Positions 1-8,231 of a DNA stretch of 64,000 bases are shown in pieces. The notes beneath the pieces were generated by a model. The model was not told the origin of the DNA and did not search any database. It saw only the letters and a list, made by a program, of their open reading frames with translations. The DNA comes from Noviherbaspirillum galbum (lineage in GTDB: Bacteria; Pseudomonadota; Gammaproteobacteria; Burkholderiales; Burkholderiaceae_D). A program made the translations under genes and the position numbers. Numbering within the stretch: position 1 is the first letter of the stretch; each line of letters begins with the position of its first letter. The stretch is taken from NCBI RefSeq assembly GCF_010974945.1, contig NZ_JAAIVB010000003.1, forward strand, positions 1 through 64,000, written 5' to 3'.

Positions 1-2
1 CG

Positions 3-236
3 GTCGCATCGGTCTATCCCGGCATGGGAGGGAATGTCCTCATCGTCTGTTTCGTGGTGGTGGTGATCGGCGGCATCGGCTCGATTTCCGGCGCCCTGAT
101 CGCTTCCCTGCTGGTCGGCTTCGTCGATACCTTCGGCAAGGTGTTCTTCGCCCAGTTCAGTGGCATCGGCATCTACGTGCTGATGGCCATCATCCTGATC
201 TGGCGCCCCGAAGGCTTGCGCAACAGGGGGTATTGA
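3..236 (+). CDS. livH: Branched-chain amino acid ABC transporter permease LivH, C-terminal fragment
   Basis: Open from the left edge of the window, so only about 78 C-terminal residues are present. The frame ends in a hydrophobic stretch followed by IWRPEGLRNRGY, which is typical of the last membrane segment and cytoplasmic tail of LivH-type inner-membrane permeases. Its motif GGIGSISGALIASLLVG is the conserved permease loop of this family. LivH pairs with LivM to form the channel of high-affinity uptake systems for leucine, isoleucine, valine or related amides. The livM start follows 3 bases after the stop, so the genes are co-transcribed. The substrate cannot be told from the permease alone. 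Confidence 0.9.
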   Translation, partial: VASVYPGMGGNVLIVCFVVVVIGGIGSISGALIASLLVGFVDTFGKVFFAQFSGIGIYVLMAIILIWRPEGLRNRGY

Positions 237-239
237 ACC

Positions 240-1307
240 ATGATCACGACCACCACCAACCCCGCGCCGGCGACGTTAACGACCGCCCCGACCATGCCCC
301 ATCCGCCCCACCCTTCCCGTTCACCAGGCTGGATCGTTCCCCTGGCGGCGCTTTTCCTGCTCGCCGCGTTGCCAGCATTCACCTCCTCGTATACCCAAGA
401 CCTGGTGTTGAAGATCATCGTGTACTCGGTGTTCGCGCTCAGCCTGGAACTGCTGGTCGGCACCACCGGCCTGGTCAGCCTCGGCCATGCCGGCTTCTTC
501 GGCATCGCGGCCTATGTCACGGCGCTCGGCTCGCCCGAGGCCGAACCCGGATCGGTACTGCGCCTGTTGCCGCTTGCCATGCTGGCGGCCGGCGCCTATG
601 CCGCCTTCGTCGGCGCGCTCAGCCTGCGCACGCGGGGCGTGTATTTCATCATGGTGACCCTGGCCTTCGCGCAGATGGCGTTCTATGTCTTCCATGACAC
701 ATCCATCGGCGGCGGCAGCGACGGCATGTACCTCACCCTGCGGCCCGCGCTCGTCATCGGCGATGCTACCCTGGTCGACCTCGACAAGGGACCGCAGCTA
801 TATTACTTCGCGCTGGCCGCGCTCGGACTAACCTTCGGCCTGCTGTCGCTGGTCAAGCGCTCCCGCTTCGGCCAGGCGCTGGAGGGCATCCGCATCAACG
901 AGCAGCGCATGCGCGCAGCCGGTTTCCAGACCTACTGGTACAAGCTGGCGGCCTTCATCCTGGCCGGCGTGCTCGCCGGCCTCGCGGGCTTCCTGATGGC
1001 GGCCAAGAACGGCACGGTGAATCCGGAAATGCTCTCATGGCATGAATCCGGCGCGGTGCTGATGATGATCATCCTCGGCGGCCTCGGGTCGCTCCGCGGC
1101 GCGGTACTCGGGGCTGCGGCCTTCGTGCTGCTCAAGGAATTCTTTTCTTCCGAAGCCTTGCTGGGCGACCTGGCGGCGCGCTGGCAGCTCACGCTGGGCA
1201 TCACGATGATCTTCCTCGTCGCCCTGTTTCCGCAGGGGCTGGCCGGCATCGCCAAGCTGAAGGGCAGGCTGTTCCGCAGGCAAGCCGCCGCGAAGGAAAC
1301 CGCATGA
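240..1307 (+). CDS. livM: Branched-chain amino acid ABC transporter permease LivM
   Basis: A 355-residue polytopic inner-membrane protein, the normal length for LivM. After a proline-rich N-terminus (about 1-35) it alternates hydrophobic segments. It carries the LivM signatures SLGHAGFFGIAAY near residue 80 and IILGGLGSLRGAVLGA near 275. It forms the second half of the permease with LivH. The stop overlaps the livG start (ATGA), which supports translational coupling. The ATG at 240 lies directly after livH. The system may carry substrates other than leucine, since LIV-type transporters in Burkholderiales also take up amides, urea and aromatic acids. Confidence 0.93.
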   Translation: MITTTTNPAPATLTTAPTMPHPPHPSRSPGWIVPLAALFLLAALPAFTSSYTQDLVLKIIVYSVFALSLELLVGTTGLVSLGHAGFFGIAAYVTALGSPEAEPGSVLRLLPLAMLAAGAYAAFVGALSLRTRGVYFIMVTLAFAQMAFYVFHDTSIGGGSDGMYLTLRPALVIGDATLVDLDKGPQLYYFALAALGLTFGLLSLVKRSRFGQALEGIRINEQRMRAAGFQTYWYKLAAFILAGVLAGLAGFLMAAKNGTVNPEMLSWHESGAVLMMIILGGLGSLRGAVLGAAAFVLLKEFFSSEALLGDLAARWQLTLGITMIFLVALFPQGLAGIAKLKGRLFRRQAAAKETA

Positions 1308-2065
1308 CGCCCACGACCGACAGCCGCCCCTTGCTCCGTGCCGACGCCGTCAGCCGCCGCTTCGGCGGCCTCGCCGCCGTCAAGGACGTATCGGTGGACT
1401 TGCACCAGGGCCAGATCCATGCCGTGATCGGCACCAATGGCGCCGGCAAGTCGACCCTCATCAACCTCCTGTCCGGCGAAATTCCCGTTTCGGCAGGCAG
1501 GATAGAACTGAACGGCCGCGACATCACCCGCCTGGCCCAGCCCAGGCGTGCCCGCCATGGCGTGGGCCGCAGCTACCAGCGCACCACCATCTTCCCAAGC
1601 TTCACCGTCCTGGAAAACTGCCGGCTCTGCGCGCAGGCGGAGCTGCAGCGGCCCTGGGCCTTGTGGGAATCCGCCGGGCGCTGCAACCAGAGCCTCGCCA
1701 TCGCCCGCCAAGCGCTCCACGACGCCGGCCTGTCCGACGCCGCCTCCTCGCTTGCCGGCAGCATGAGCCACGGCAAGAAGCGCCAGCTCGAGATCGCGAT
1801 GTGCCTCGCAACCCGGCCGCGCGTGCTGCTGCTGGACGAGCCGCTCGCCGGCATGGGTTCGGAAGAGACCGAGCGCATGCTGTCCCTGCTGGAAAGCCTG
1901 AAGAAGGAGCACGCGATCCTGCTGGTCGAGCATGACATGGATGCCGTGTTCCGCGTGGCCGACCGCATCACGGTGATGGTCAACGGCACGGTGATCGCCA
2001 GCGGCGATCCGGAATCCATCCGGTCGAACGACGACGTCAAGGTCGCCTACCTCGGCACCCACTGA
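1304..2065 (+). CDS. livG: Branched-chain amino acid ABC transporter ATP-binding protein LivG
   Basis: A 253-residue ATPase of the LivG type. The Walker A motif GTNGAGKS lies at residues 43-50 and the Walker B motif VLLLDEPLAGM near 175. The signature region is SHGKKRQLEIA, a degenerate C-loop usual for LivG. The C-terminal HDMDAVFRVADRITVMVNG carries the switch histidine. It hydrolyses ATP at the cytoplasmic face of the LivHM permease together with LivF. Its start overlaps the livM stop by 4 bases. Confidence 0.94.
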   Translation: MTPTTDSRPLLRADAVSRRFGGLAAVKDVSVDLHQGQIHAVIGTNGAGKSTLINLLSGEIPVSAGRIELNGRDITRLAQPRRARHGVGRSYQRTTIFPSFTVLENCRLCAQAELQRPWALWESAGRCNQSLAIARQALHDAGLSDAASSLAGSMSHGKKRQLEIAMCLATRPRVLLLDEPLAGMGSEETERMLSLLESLKKEHAILLVEHDMDAVFRVADRITVMVNGTVIASGDPESIRSNDDVKVAYLGTH

Positions 2066-2084
2066 TCATGAACAGGCCACGGGA

Positions 2085-2792
2085 ATGACGATGCTGCACA
2101 TCAGCGGATTGAACACCTATTACGGCGACAGCCACATCCTGCATGACGTCGGCCTGGACATCGGCGAAGGCCGCGCGGTCGGCCTGCTCGGCCGCAACGG
2201 CATGGGCAAGACCACCCTGATCCGCACGCTGATGGGCTACGTGCCGGCCGCTTCCGGCGCCATCAACTGGCGCGGCAAGGCCGTGGCCGGACAGCCCCCG
2301 GAACGGATGTCCCGGCTCGGCATCGGCTACGTGCCGGAAGGCCGCGGCATCTTTCCCAACCTCTCGGTGCGCGAGAACCTCGTCATGTCGGCCCGGCCGG
2401 GTCCGCGCGGACGCAAGGAATGGACGTATGAACGGGTGCTCGATACCTTCCCTCGCCTCAAGGAGAGGCTGGACCACGGCGGACAGCAGCTCTCCGGCGG
2501 CGAACAGCAGATGCTGTCCATCGGCCGCGCGCTGATGACCAATCCCGATCTCCTGATCCTCGATGAAGCAACCGAGGGACTGGCGCCGCTCATCGTGCAG
2601 GAGATCTGGAACGTGATTTCCCGGATTCGCGCCACGGGGATCAGCACGCTGATCGTGGACCGGAATTATCGGGCGGTGCTGGGGAATACCGATGAGGCGG
2701 TGGTGCTGGAGAAGGGGAAGGTTGTGGTGAAGGGAGAGTCGGGGTTGTTGCTGGGGTCTTCGGAGGAGTTGGGTAGGTATCTGGGGGTGTAG
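2085..2792 (+). CDS. livF: Branched-chain amino acid ABC transporter ATP-binding protein LivF
   Basis: A 235-residue ABC ATPase. Walker A GRNGMGKT is at 36-43, the signature LSGGEQQ near 137 and Walker B LLILDEATEGL just after. An alternative ATG lies two codons in, at 2091, with better spacing to GGGA. This is the last gene of the liv operon; no substrate-binding protein follows, although one is encoded in the catabolic cluster at 28777-30006. The last 45 or so codons are strikingly poor in C and rich in G and T compared with the rest of the gene, and a dispersed repeat begins about 80 bases after the stop. Confidence 0.94.
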   Translation: MTMLHISGLNTYYGDSHILHDVGLDIGEGRAVGLLGRNGMGKTTLIRTLMGYVPAASGAINWRGKAVAGQPPERMSRLGIGYVPEGRGIFPNLSVRENLVMSARPGPRGRKEWTYERVLDTFPRLKERLDHGGQQLSGGEQQMLSIGRALMTNPDLLILDEATEGLAPLIVQEIWNVISRIRATGISTLIVDRNYRAVLGNTDEAVVLEKGKVVVKGESGLLLGSSEELGRYLGV

Positions 2793-2875
2793 GGGCGATG
2801 CAGTGGTTGCGGCCACCCCGCCATCTGCGCCCGCCTCCGTCATCCGCACGGCGCTTCGTTATCCGCACCTACCTC

Positions 2876-2906
2876 CGTCATTCCCGCGAAGGCGGGAATC
2901 CCATTT
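2876..2906. repeat. dRS3-like dispersed repeat, copy 1
   Basis: The core ATTCCCGCGAAGGCGGGAAT is a palindrome of the form ATTCCC-N8-GGGAAT, the same layout as the neisserial dRS3 repeat. It is flanked by CGTC and CCCATTT. Three more copies occur at 18184, 27516 and 58603. Similarity to copies 3 and 4 continues to about 2935 and includes a TCTCCGGACG-like stretch on the minus strand. Confidence 0.85.
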
Positions 2907-2960
2907 AGGCCGTCCGGAGAGCCGCGCATTTGAATTCCTACCCGCGCGGCAATCACACCC

Positions 2961-4487
2961 TCAATTCGCCGCTTGCGAAAAATGCATCTGCATCAACTCG
3001 CTGAGCGCATCGAAAGACACCGGCTTGGTCAGGTGGCCGTCGAACCCGGCGTCCGACGCCATGTTCTTGTCCGCTTCCTGCCCGTATCCGGTGAGGGCGA
3101 TCAGGAGGCTGCCGGTGGTTTCGGAGCCGGAGCGGAGCTTCCTCGCGACGTCGAAACCGGTCATGTCGGGCAGGCCGATGTCGAGGATCACGATCTGCGG
3201 CCGGAATGCGCGTGCCGCGTCGAGCGCGGCCTTGCCACTGTAGGCCTTGCCGATGACGTGGCCGTGGATCTCGAGCAGCGCGCCCAGCGTGTCCGCCGCG
3301 TCGATGTTGTCGTCCACGATGAGGATGCGGTGGCGGGCGGTGCCGAAGCTCACGCTCTGCTGTTCCGGCGCGGGGGCGGCGGCTTCGGCCAGCGCCGGCA
3401 AACGGATCTCGAAGGCGCTGCCGGAACCGGCTCCGCCGCTGCTGGCGCTGACGCGGCCATGGTGCATTTCCACCAGGGTCTTGACCAGGGCAAGGCCGAT
3501 CCCCAGGCCTTCCTGCACGCGGTCAGGGAGGTGGCCAGCCTGGGCGAACAGCATGAAGATCGAATTGGCATCGTCGGAGGACAGGCCGATGCCGTTGTCC
3601 GTCACGCGGATCGCCACCTCGTCGCCCTCGCGCCTGACCTTGATTGCCAGCTCGCCCTCCTGGGGCGTGAACTTGGCGGCGTTGGTCAGGAGATTGCTCA
3701 CGACCTGCGCGAGGCGCACGCTGTCGCCGAGGATGCGCAGGTCCTGCCCGGGCAGGTCGACCGTCAAGCGGTGCTGGTAGCGGTCGATGACGGCACGCGC
3801 CGACTCGACCGCGGCCTGAATGATGCTCTTGACGTCGACGTCTTCGAGGCGAAGGTGTATCTTGCCCTGAGAAACGCGCGCCACGTCCAGCAGGTCATCG
3901 ATCAGCCGCACCATGTGGTCGGTCTGGCGCAGGATGATTTCACGTGCGTTTTCCTGCAACCTGGATGAGTTGGGTTCGAGGTGGCGCAACAGTTCCACCG
4001 CGCTGCGAATCGGGCCGAGCGGATTGCGGAGTTCATGCGCGAGCATGGCGAGGAATTCATTTTTCCTGCGGTCGCTCTCCCGCAGCTCCCGCTCCACCTT
4101 GCTCAGGCGCAGCAGCGCGCGGACGTTGGCCACCAGTTCTTCAGGCTCGATCGGTTCGAACAGGTAGTTGTCGGCGCCGCCCTCCAGCGCCCGGATCTTG
4201 TCGCCGGTGCCGATGTAGGAAGCCGAGGTTTGGAGCACCAGCACCATCTGGGTTTCAAGGTTGGTCTTGATCTGACGGCAAACCTCGAAGCCGTTGATGT
4301 CGGGAAGCTTGACGTCGAGCAATACAAGCGCCGGCTTATGGCTGGCGACCATCTCCAGCGCGTCGGTGCCGTTCCCGGCTTCGATTACGCGGAATCCGGC
4401 CCGGGTAAGAATGCGCGACTTGGCATAGCGGGCGGCTTCGGTATCGTCCACGTTCAGGATGAGTTCGCTGTCGGATGGTGGCGTCAT
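2961..4487 (-). CDS. Hybrid sensor kinase, REC-HisKA-HATPase-REC
   Basis: A 508-residue cytoplasmic protein with no membrane segment. The receiver at about 8-125 has phospho-acceptor D59 in ALVLLDVKLP, but the usual lysine of the KP motif is glutamate (YLFEPIEPEEL). A HisKA domain follows with H151 in LAHELRNPLGP, then an HATPase_c domain (about 260-370, DNGIGLSSDD and GLGIGLALVK). A C-terminal receiver has aspartate in VILDIGLPDMTGF and an intact KP (HLTKPVS). It is the last gene of the leftward stressosome cluster, 78 bases after the preceding kinase, and is plausibly part of its output. No DNA-binding effector domain is present, so a further phosphorelay partner must lie elsewhere. Confidence 0.85.
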   Translation of the reverse strand: MTPPSDSELILNVDDTEAARYAKSRILTRAGFRVIEAGNGTDALEMVASHKPALVLLDVKLPDINGFEVCRQIKTNLETQMVLVLQTSASYIGTGDKIRALEGGADNYLFEPIEPEELVANVRALLRLSKVERELRESDRRKNEFLAMLAHELRNPLGPIRSAVELLRHLEPNSSRLQENAREIILRQTDHMVRLIDDLLDVARVSQGKIHLRLEDVDVKSIIQAAVESARAVIDRYQHRLTVDLPGQDLRILGDSVRLAQVVSNLLTNAAKFTPQEGELAIKVRREGDEVAIRVTDNGIGLSSDDANSIFMLFAQAGHLPDRVQEGLGIGLALVKTLVEMHHGRVSASSGGAGSGSAFEIRLPALAEAAAPAPEQQSVSFGTARHRILIVDDNIDAADTLGALLEIHGHVIGKAYSGKAALDAARAFRPQIVILDIGLPDMTGFDVARKLRSGSETTGSLLIALTGYGQEADKNMASDAGFDGHLTKPVSFDALSELMQMHFSQAAN

Positions 4488-4565
4488 GCTTGCCCGCTGG
4501 GTGTAATGGATCGTGGGTGTTCAGGAATTGCGTTTATGTAATCTTACGGCATGTGTAAGGGTAGG

Positions 4566-6377
4566 TCATTGATCAGTCCCTTTTGCCATGCCATGTTTAC
4601 CCGGCTTGCTGGCGGCGTCCCGGCCGTACGGCGCCGTCAGGCGCTCGAGCATCGCCAGCAATTCCTCCCGGAAAACCGGCTTGATGAAGTAGGCATCGGC
4701 GCCGAGCGCGAGGCCCTTGGCCTTGTCGTCGATCTCGGTGATGACGATGACCGGCGTCCGCCCGTGCGTGCCGTCGCTCTTCAACCGGTTCAGCCAACTC
4801 CAACTATCCTCGCTGCCGAGGTGGATGTCCAGCACGATGGCGGCCGGGCTTGACTGCTCCAGCACCCGGTCCGCTTCCCAGGTGCTGCGCACGATCAGCG
4901 GCCGGAACGCCGTGTCGGCGAGATACTTTTCATAGAGCATCTGCATCTGCTGGCTGTCTTCCACGACCAGCACCGGTGAACGGCCGTCGTCCGGGACGGC
5001 GGGCGCCGGCACGCGCACGCCGGTTTCCTCTTCCGGCGCCCGGTAGCGCAGCGGCAGGCTCACATAGAAGGTCGAGCCGGCGCCGATTGCGCTTTCCAGG
5101 TGGATGCGCCCGCCGAGCAGCGAGGCGAGCTTACGGCACAGCGGCAGGCCGAGGCCGGTGCCCTTGAACTTCTTCTGCAGGCGGTTTTCCACCTGGCCGA
5201 ATTCCTCGAAGATGATCTGCTGGTTTTCCGGCGCGATGCCGAGCCCGGTATCGCGCACCGAAAAGCGCACCGCCTGGTCGCCATCGACGAGTTCCGCGCG
5301 CACCCGCACCTCGCCCGCTTCGGTGAACTTCAAAGCGTTGGAGATGAAATTGCGCAATATCTGCGAGACCTTAGCTTCATCGGTTTCCATGACAAGTCCG
5401 GCGGCCGGATCGTCGAACACCAGGTCCACCCGTTCGCTGACCAGCAGCGGCCTGAGCATGCCGCGTAAGGCGCTGAACATTTCGCCGACGTCGAATTCCG
5501 CCGGGCGCACCTCGGTCTTGCCGGCCTCGATCTTGGCCAGGTCAAGCAGGTCGTTGACCAGTTCGCTGAGCGCCTCGGTCTGCTTGAGGATGAAGACGAT
5601 CTGCTTTTCCTGCTCCGCGGACAGGTCGCCGTCGATGCGGTCCAGCAGCAGCTTGGACAGCGCCCGGATGGAAGACAGCGGCGTGCGGAATTCATGGCTC
5701 ATGTTGGACAGGAAGCGTGACTTCATGTCGTCCGCCCGGCGCAGGTGGTCGGCTTTTTCATCCAGTTCGGCATACAGCGCCACGACCCCGCGGTTGGTGT
5801 CCTCCAGCTCGCGGGTAAGCTGCATCAGCTCATCCTGCTTGGCGCGCAACTCGGACAGCGTCTGCAGCAGCTCCTGGTTCTGCTGCTGCAGTTCGGCCAG
5901 GGTCAGGTTGGCGCCGGGCGGGACCGCCAGCCTTGCGCCCAGTTCGCCGACCTGCCTGGACCCGAGCAGCGGCGCGTGGGCGGGCAGCAGTTTCTTGAGC
6001 AGGATGGTGGTGCCCTGCCCGGCGCCGGTGCGGATGTCGAACTGGTCCATCAGCCGCCGGGCGCCGATGATGCCCAAGCCCATGCCGGTTGTCGACTGGT
6101 AGCGGCCGGACAGGATGAGGTCGAGGTGGGCGATGCCCGGCCCCTGGTCGGCGATGGTGATCACCAGCAGCTGGGGCACGGTCGCGCCTTCGATGGAAAA
6201 ATCCACCCGACCGCTGCTCGCATAGTTGTAGACGTTGCGGGCCAGCTCGGAAACCGCGGTCGCGATGCGGGTCTGCTCCTGGCTGGCGAAGCCGCACAGT
6301 TCGGCGATCTGCCGGGCGCGCTGGCGCGACGCCACCACGTCGAGTTCATTGTTGATGACCACGGAGAGGATGCGCAT
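4566..6377 (-). CDS. Hybrid histidine kinase with N-terminal RsbT-like ATPase domain
   Basis: The start is the ATG at 6377, preceded by GGGAGGG, giving 603 residues; a longer open frame upstream is a shadow of the next gene. The first 130 residues form an RsbT/RsbW-type GHKL ATPase (SELARNVYNY, DQGPGIAHL, GMGLGI). A coiled coil follows at about 155-220, then HisKA with SNMSHEFRTPL, a classical HATPase_c (NFISNALKF, GTGLGLPL) and a C-terminal receiver with AIVLDIHLG and an intact KP. One chain therefore holds two ATPase domains of different families. It lies 13 bases after the SpoIIE phosphatase gene. I infer that it links the stressosome to a phosphorelay. Confidence 0.85.
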   Translation of the reverse strand: MRILSVVINNELDVVASRQRARQIAELCGFASQEQTRIATAVSELARNVYNYASSGRVDFSIEGATVPQLLVITIADQGPGIAHLDLILSGRYQSTTGMGLGIIGARRLMDQFDIRTGAGQGTTILLKKLLPAHAPLLGSRQVGELGARLAVPPGANLTLAELQQQNQELLQTLSELRAKQDELMQLTRELEDTNRGVVALYAELDEKADHLRRADDMKSRFLSNMSHEFRTPLSSIRALSKLLLDRIDGDLSAEQEKQIVFILKQTEALSELVNDLLDLAKIEAGKTEVRPAEFDVGEMFSALRGMLRPLLVSERVDLVFDDPAAGLVMETDEAKVSQILRNFISNALKFTEAGEVRVRAELVDGDQAVRFSVRDTGLGIAPENQQIIFEEFGQVENRLQKKFKGTGLGLPLCRKLASLLGGRIHLESAIGAGSTFYVSLPLRYRAPEEETGVRVPAPAVPDDGRSPVLVVEDSQQMQMLYEKYLADTAFRPLIVRSTWEADRVLEQSSPAAIVLDIHLGSEDSWSWLNRLKSDGTHGRTPVIVITEIDDKAKGLALGADAYFIKPVFREELLAMLERLTAPYGRDAASKPGKHGMAKGTDQ

Positions 6378-6390
6378 GCCGTGTCCCTCC

Positions 6391-7416
6391 CTAGGCCTGG
6401 TGCTCGCGGACCACCAGCACGGTGGCGTCGTCGCGGCCGCGCGCGAAGTCGCGGTAGAGCACGCCAGCGATGACGCTCGGCTGGCAAAGGGCCAGGCCGG
6501 CATACTGGTTCAGGTCCCAGCGGGTGCCGATGCCGTCCGAGCAGAGCAGCATCAGGCTGCCGGCGTTCCATGGGTGCGTAAATTCCTGGACCTTGTGCAT
6601 GTTGCTGCCGACGATGCCGTTGTGCGACACCATCTGGCGGCGCGCCGCGCCGTCGTAGATGCTGGCCATGATGTTGCCGACACCAGCGAATGTCACCTCT
6701 TCGGCGATGGTGTCGATGCGGGCGATACCGATGGCCGCGCCGCGCGTGGCGCGCAAGGCCAAGTGCATGTCCTGGATGGCGGCGGCAGGCGGCACGCCGG
6801 GATTCGCGGCGAGGACGTCGCACGCGGTTTCCGATGCCGCCGCTGCCAGCGGACCGTGGCCGAGGCCGTCGGCGACGAGGATGTGCGCCTCCGTCGGTCC
6901 GATGGCGAGAGCCCAAGCGTCGCCGCAGGCCGATTCGCCAGGCATCGGCACGCAGATCGCGCCCACGTGCACGGCGCCGGCAGGTCCGGTGCCGCCATCT
7001 CCATATACCGCCATGGCGATCACGGTGCCCTTGCCCGGTTCGGTGTGGATATCGAAGATATTGGCGACGCGGCGCATGGCGCCAAGCCCGATGCCGTAGC
7101 TGCCTGCGGTGGTATTGCCGTCCACCATGCTGCGGGCCGGATCGGCCATGCCGGGGCCGCTGTCGATCGCTAGAATCTCGACGCCCCCCGAGGCGCCGGC
7201 GCCGAGCGGGCGCACCAGGATCTCGCCCTTGCCGGCATGCTTGAGGATGTTGGTGGCCGCCTCGGTCGCGAGCAGGGCGACGTCGCCCGCCCTGGCTTCG
7301 GTCAGCCCCGCCCGGCGCGCGGCCTCCGCGGCAAGGCGGCGCGCCGCGCCGACCGCGCTGGCGTCGGCGACTTCCACGGCGACCTGGCGGAGGTTGGCGC
7401 TTAGAATGGTTTCCAT
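6391..7416 (-). CDS. SpoIIE-family phosphatase fused to RsbT-like ATPase (RsbX role)
   Basis: The start is METILSANL at 7416, inside the rsbT tail (16-base overlap), giving 341 residues. Residues 1-130 are a GHKL ATPase domain (TEAATNILKH, DSGPGMADP, GSYGIGLGA). Residues 140-335 are a SpoIIE/PP2C phosphatase with metal-binding aspartates in LVADGLGHG, CSDGIGT and GRDDATVLV. In Bacillus, RsbX resets the stressosome by dephosphorylating RsbR and RsbS; here that role is inferred from the order rsbR-rsbS-rsbT-phosphatase. The ATPase fusion is an addition relative to Bacillus RsbX. Confidence 0.87.
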   Translation of the reverse strand: METILSANLRQVAVEVADASAVGAARRLAAEAARRAGLTEARAGDVALLATEAATNILKHAGKGEILVRPLGAGASGGVEILAIDSGPGMADPARSMVDGNTTAGSYGIGLGAMRRVANIFDIHTEPGKGTVIAMAVYGDGGTGPAGAVHVGAICVPMPGESACGDAWALAIGPTEAHILVADGLGHGPLAAAASETACDVLAANPGVPPAAAIQDMHLALRATRGAAIGIARIDTIAEEVTFAGVGNIMASIYDGAARRQMVSHNGIVGSNMHKVQEFTHPWNAGSLMLLCSDGIGTRWDLNQYAGLALCQPSVIAGVLYRDFARGRDDATVLVVREHQA

Positions 7417-7817
7417 TTGGTGATCTTGACTGTGGTGCCCTTGCCCGGCTCGGAGACGATGTCGAACTCGTCCGACAGGCGTTTGGCACCGCCCAGTCCC
7501 AGGCCCATGCCGCTCCCGGTCGTATAACCGTCGGTGAGCGCCTTCGCGATGTCGGGGATGCCGGGGCCATGGTCGACGAAGACCAGCGTGGCGCCCTGCC
7601 GCGGTCCGTTGCTGACCCTGATCAGGTGCGCCTCGCCGCCGCCGCCGTATTTGACGGTATTGCGTGCCAGTTCGCTGGCTGCGGTAATCAGCTTGGTCTG
7701 GTCGATCAGGCTGAAGCCCACCGAGACGAGGCAGCTGCGCACCGCCTGGCGCAGCCGCACCACGTCCTCGTCGGTGCGCAGGGGCACCACGACCGCGTCC
7801 ATGTCCTTTGTGCTCAA
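7401..7817 (-). CDS. rsbT: Stressosome serine/threonine kinase RsbT
   Basis: 138 residues, close to the 133 of Bacillus RsbT. The GHKL motifs are ELARNTVKYGGGG, DHGPGIPDI and GMGLGLGGAKRL. RsbT phosphorylates RsbS and RsbR and is then released to activate a downstream partner. I chose the TTG at 7817 because GAAAGG lies 8 bases before it, whereas the ATG at 7802 has no room for a ribosome site. In Bacillus released RsbT binds the RsbU phosphatase. No RsbU is visible here, and the RsbT-like domains of the next two genes are the obvious candidates for handling the signal. Confidence 0.9.
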   Translation of the reverse strand: MSTKDMDAVVVPLRTDEDVVRLRQAVRSCLVSVGFSLIDQTKLITAASELARNTVKYGGGGEAHLIRVSNGPRQGATLVFVDHGPGIPDIAKALTDGYTTGSGMGLGLGGAKRLSDEFDIVSEPGKGTTVKITKWKPF

Positions 7818-7858
7818 ACCCGTGGCCTTTCAATAAGCGTGCGTCGGCAGGCCAAGCG

Positions 7859-8215
7859 CTACTCCATGCGCTGCAGCAATGCGACGCCGCGCTCGACATT
7901 GAGCGCCGTCCGCACGCCATCCAGCTTGAGGCCGAGCTCGACCAGCGTGATCGCCACCGCCGGCTGCATGCCGACTACCACCGTGTGCGCATCCAGCACC
8001 TTGGCCATGGCCGCGGTATTGCTGATCATGCGTCCGATGAAGGAATCGACGATGTCGAGCGCGGAAATGTCGATCAGCACCCCCTTGGCGCGGTCCTTCA
8101 CGATACGCGACGTCAGGTCGTCCTGCAGCGTCATCGCCAGCCGGTCGTGCATGTCCACCTGGATTGTCACCAGGAGGAGGTTGCCCATCTTGAGAATTGG
8201 AATTCGATCCATCAT
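7859..8215 (-). CDS. rsbS: Stressosome antagonist RsbS (STAS domain)
   Basis: A single STAS domain of 118 residues starting at one of two adjacent ATGs (8215 or 8212). The phospho-acceptor serine region is preserved as ALDIVDSFIGR, matching the Ser59 context of Bacillus RsbS. RsbS builds the stressosome core with RsbR and holds RsbT inactive until phosphorylated. It lies 16 bases after rsbR and 41 before rsbT. Longer open frames upstream of the start overlap rsbR and do not look like STAS sequence. Confidence 0.9.
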   Translation of the reverse strand: MMDRIPILKMGNLLLVTIQVDMHDRLAMTLQDDLTSRIVKDRAKGVLIDISALDIVDSFIGRMISNTAAMAKVLDAHTVVVGMQPAVAITLVELGLKLDGVRTALNVERGVALLQRME

Positions 8216-8231
8216 CGCACCATCGGGTGGG

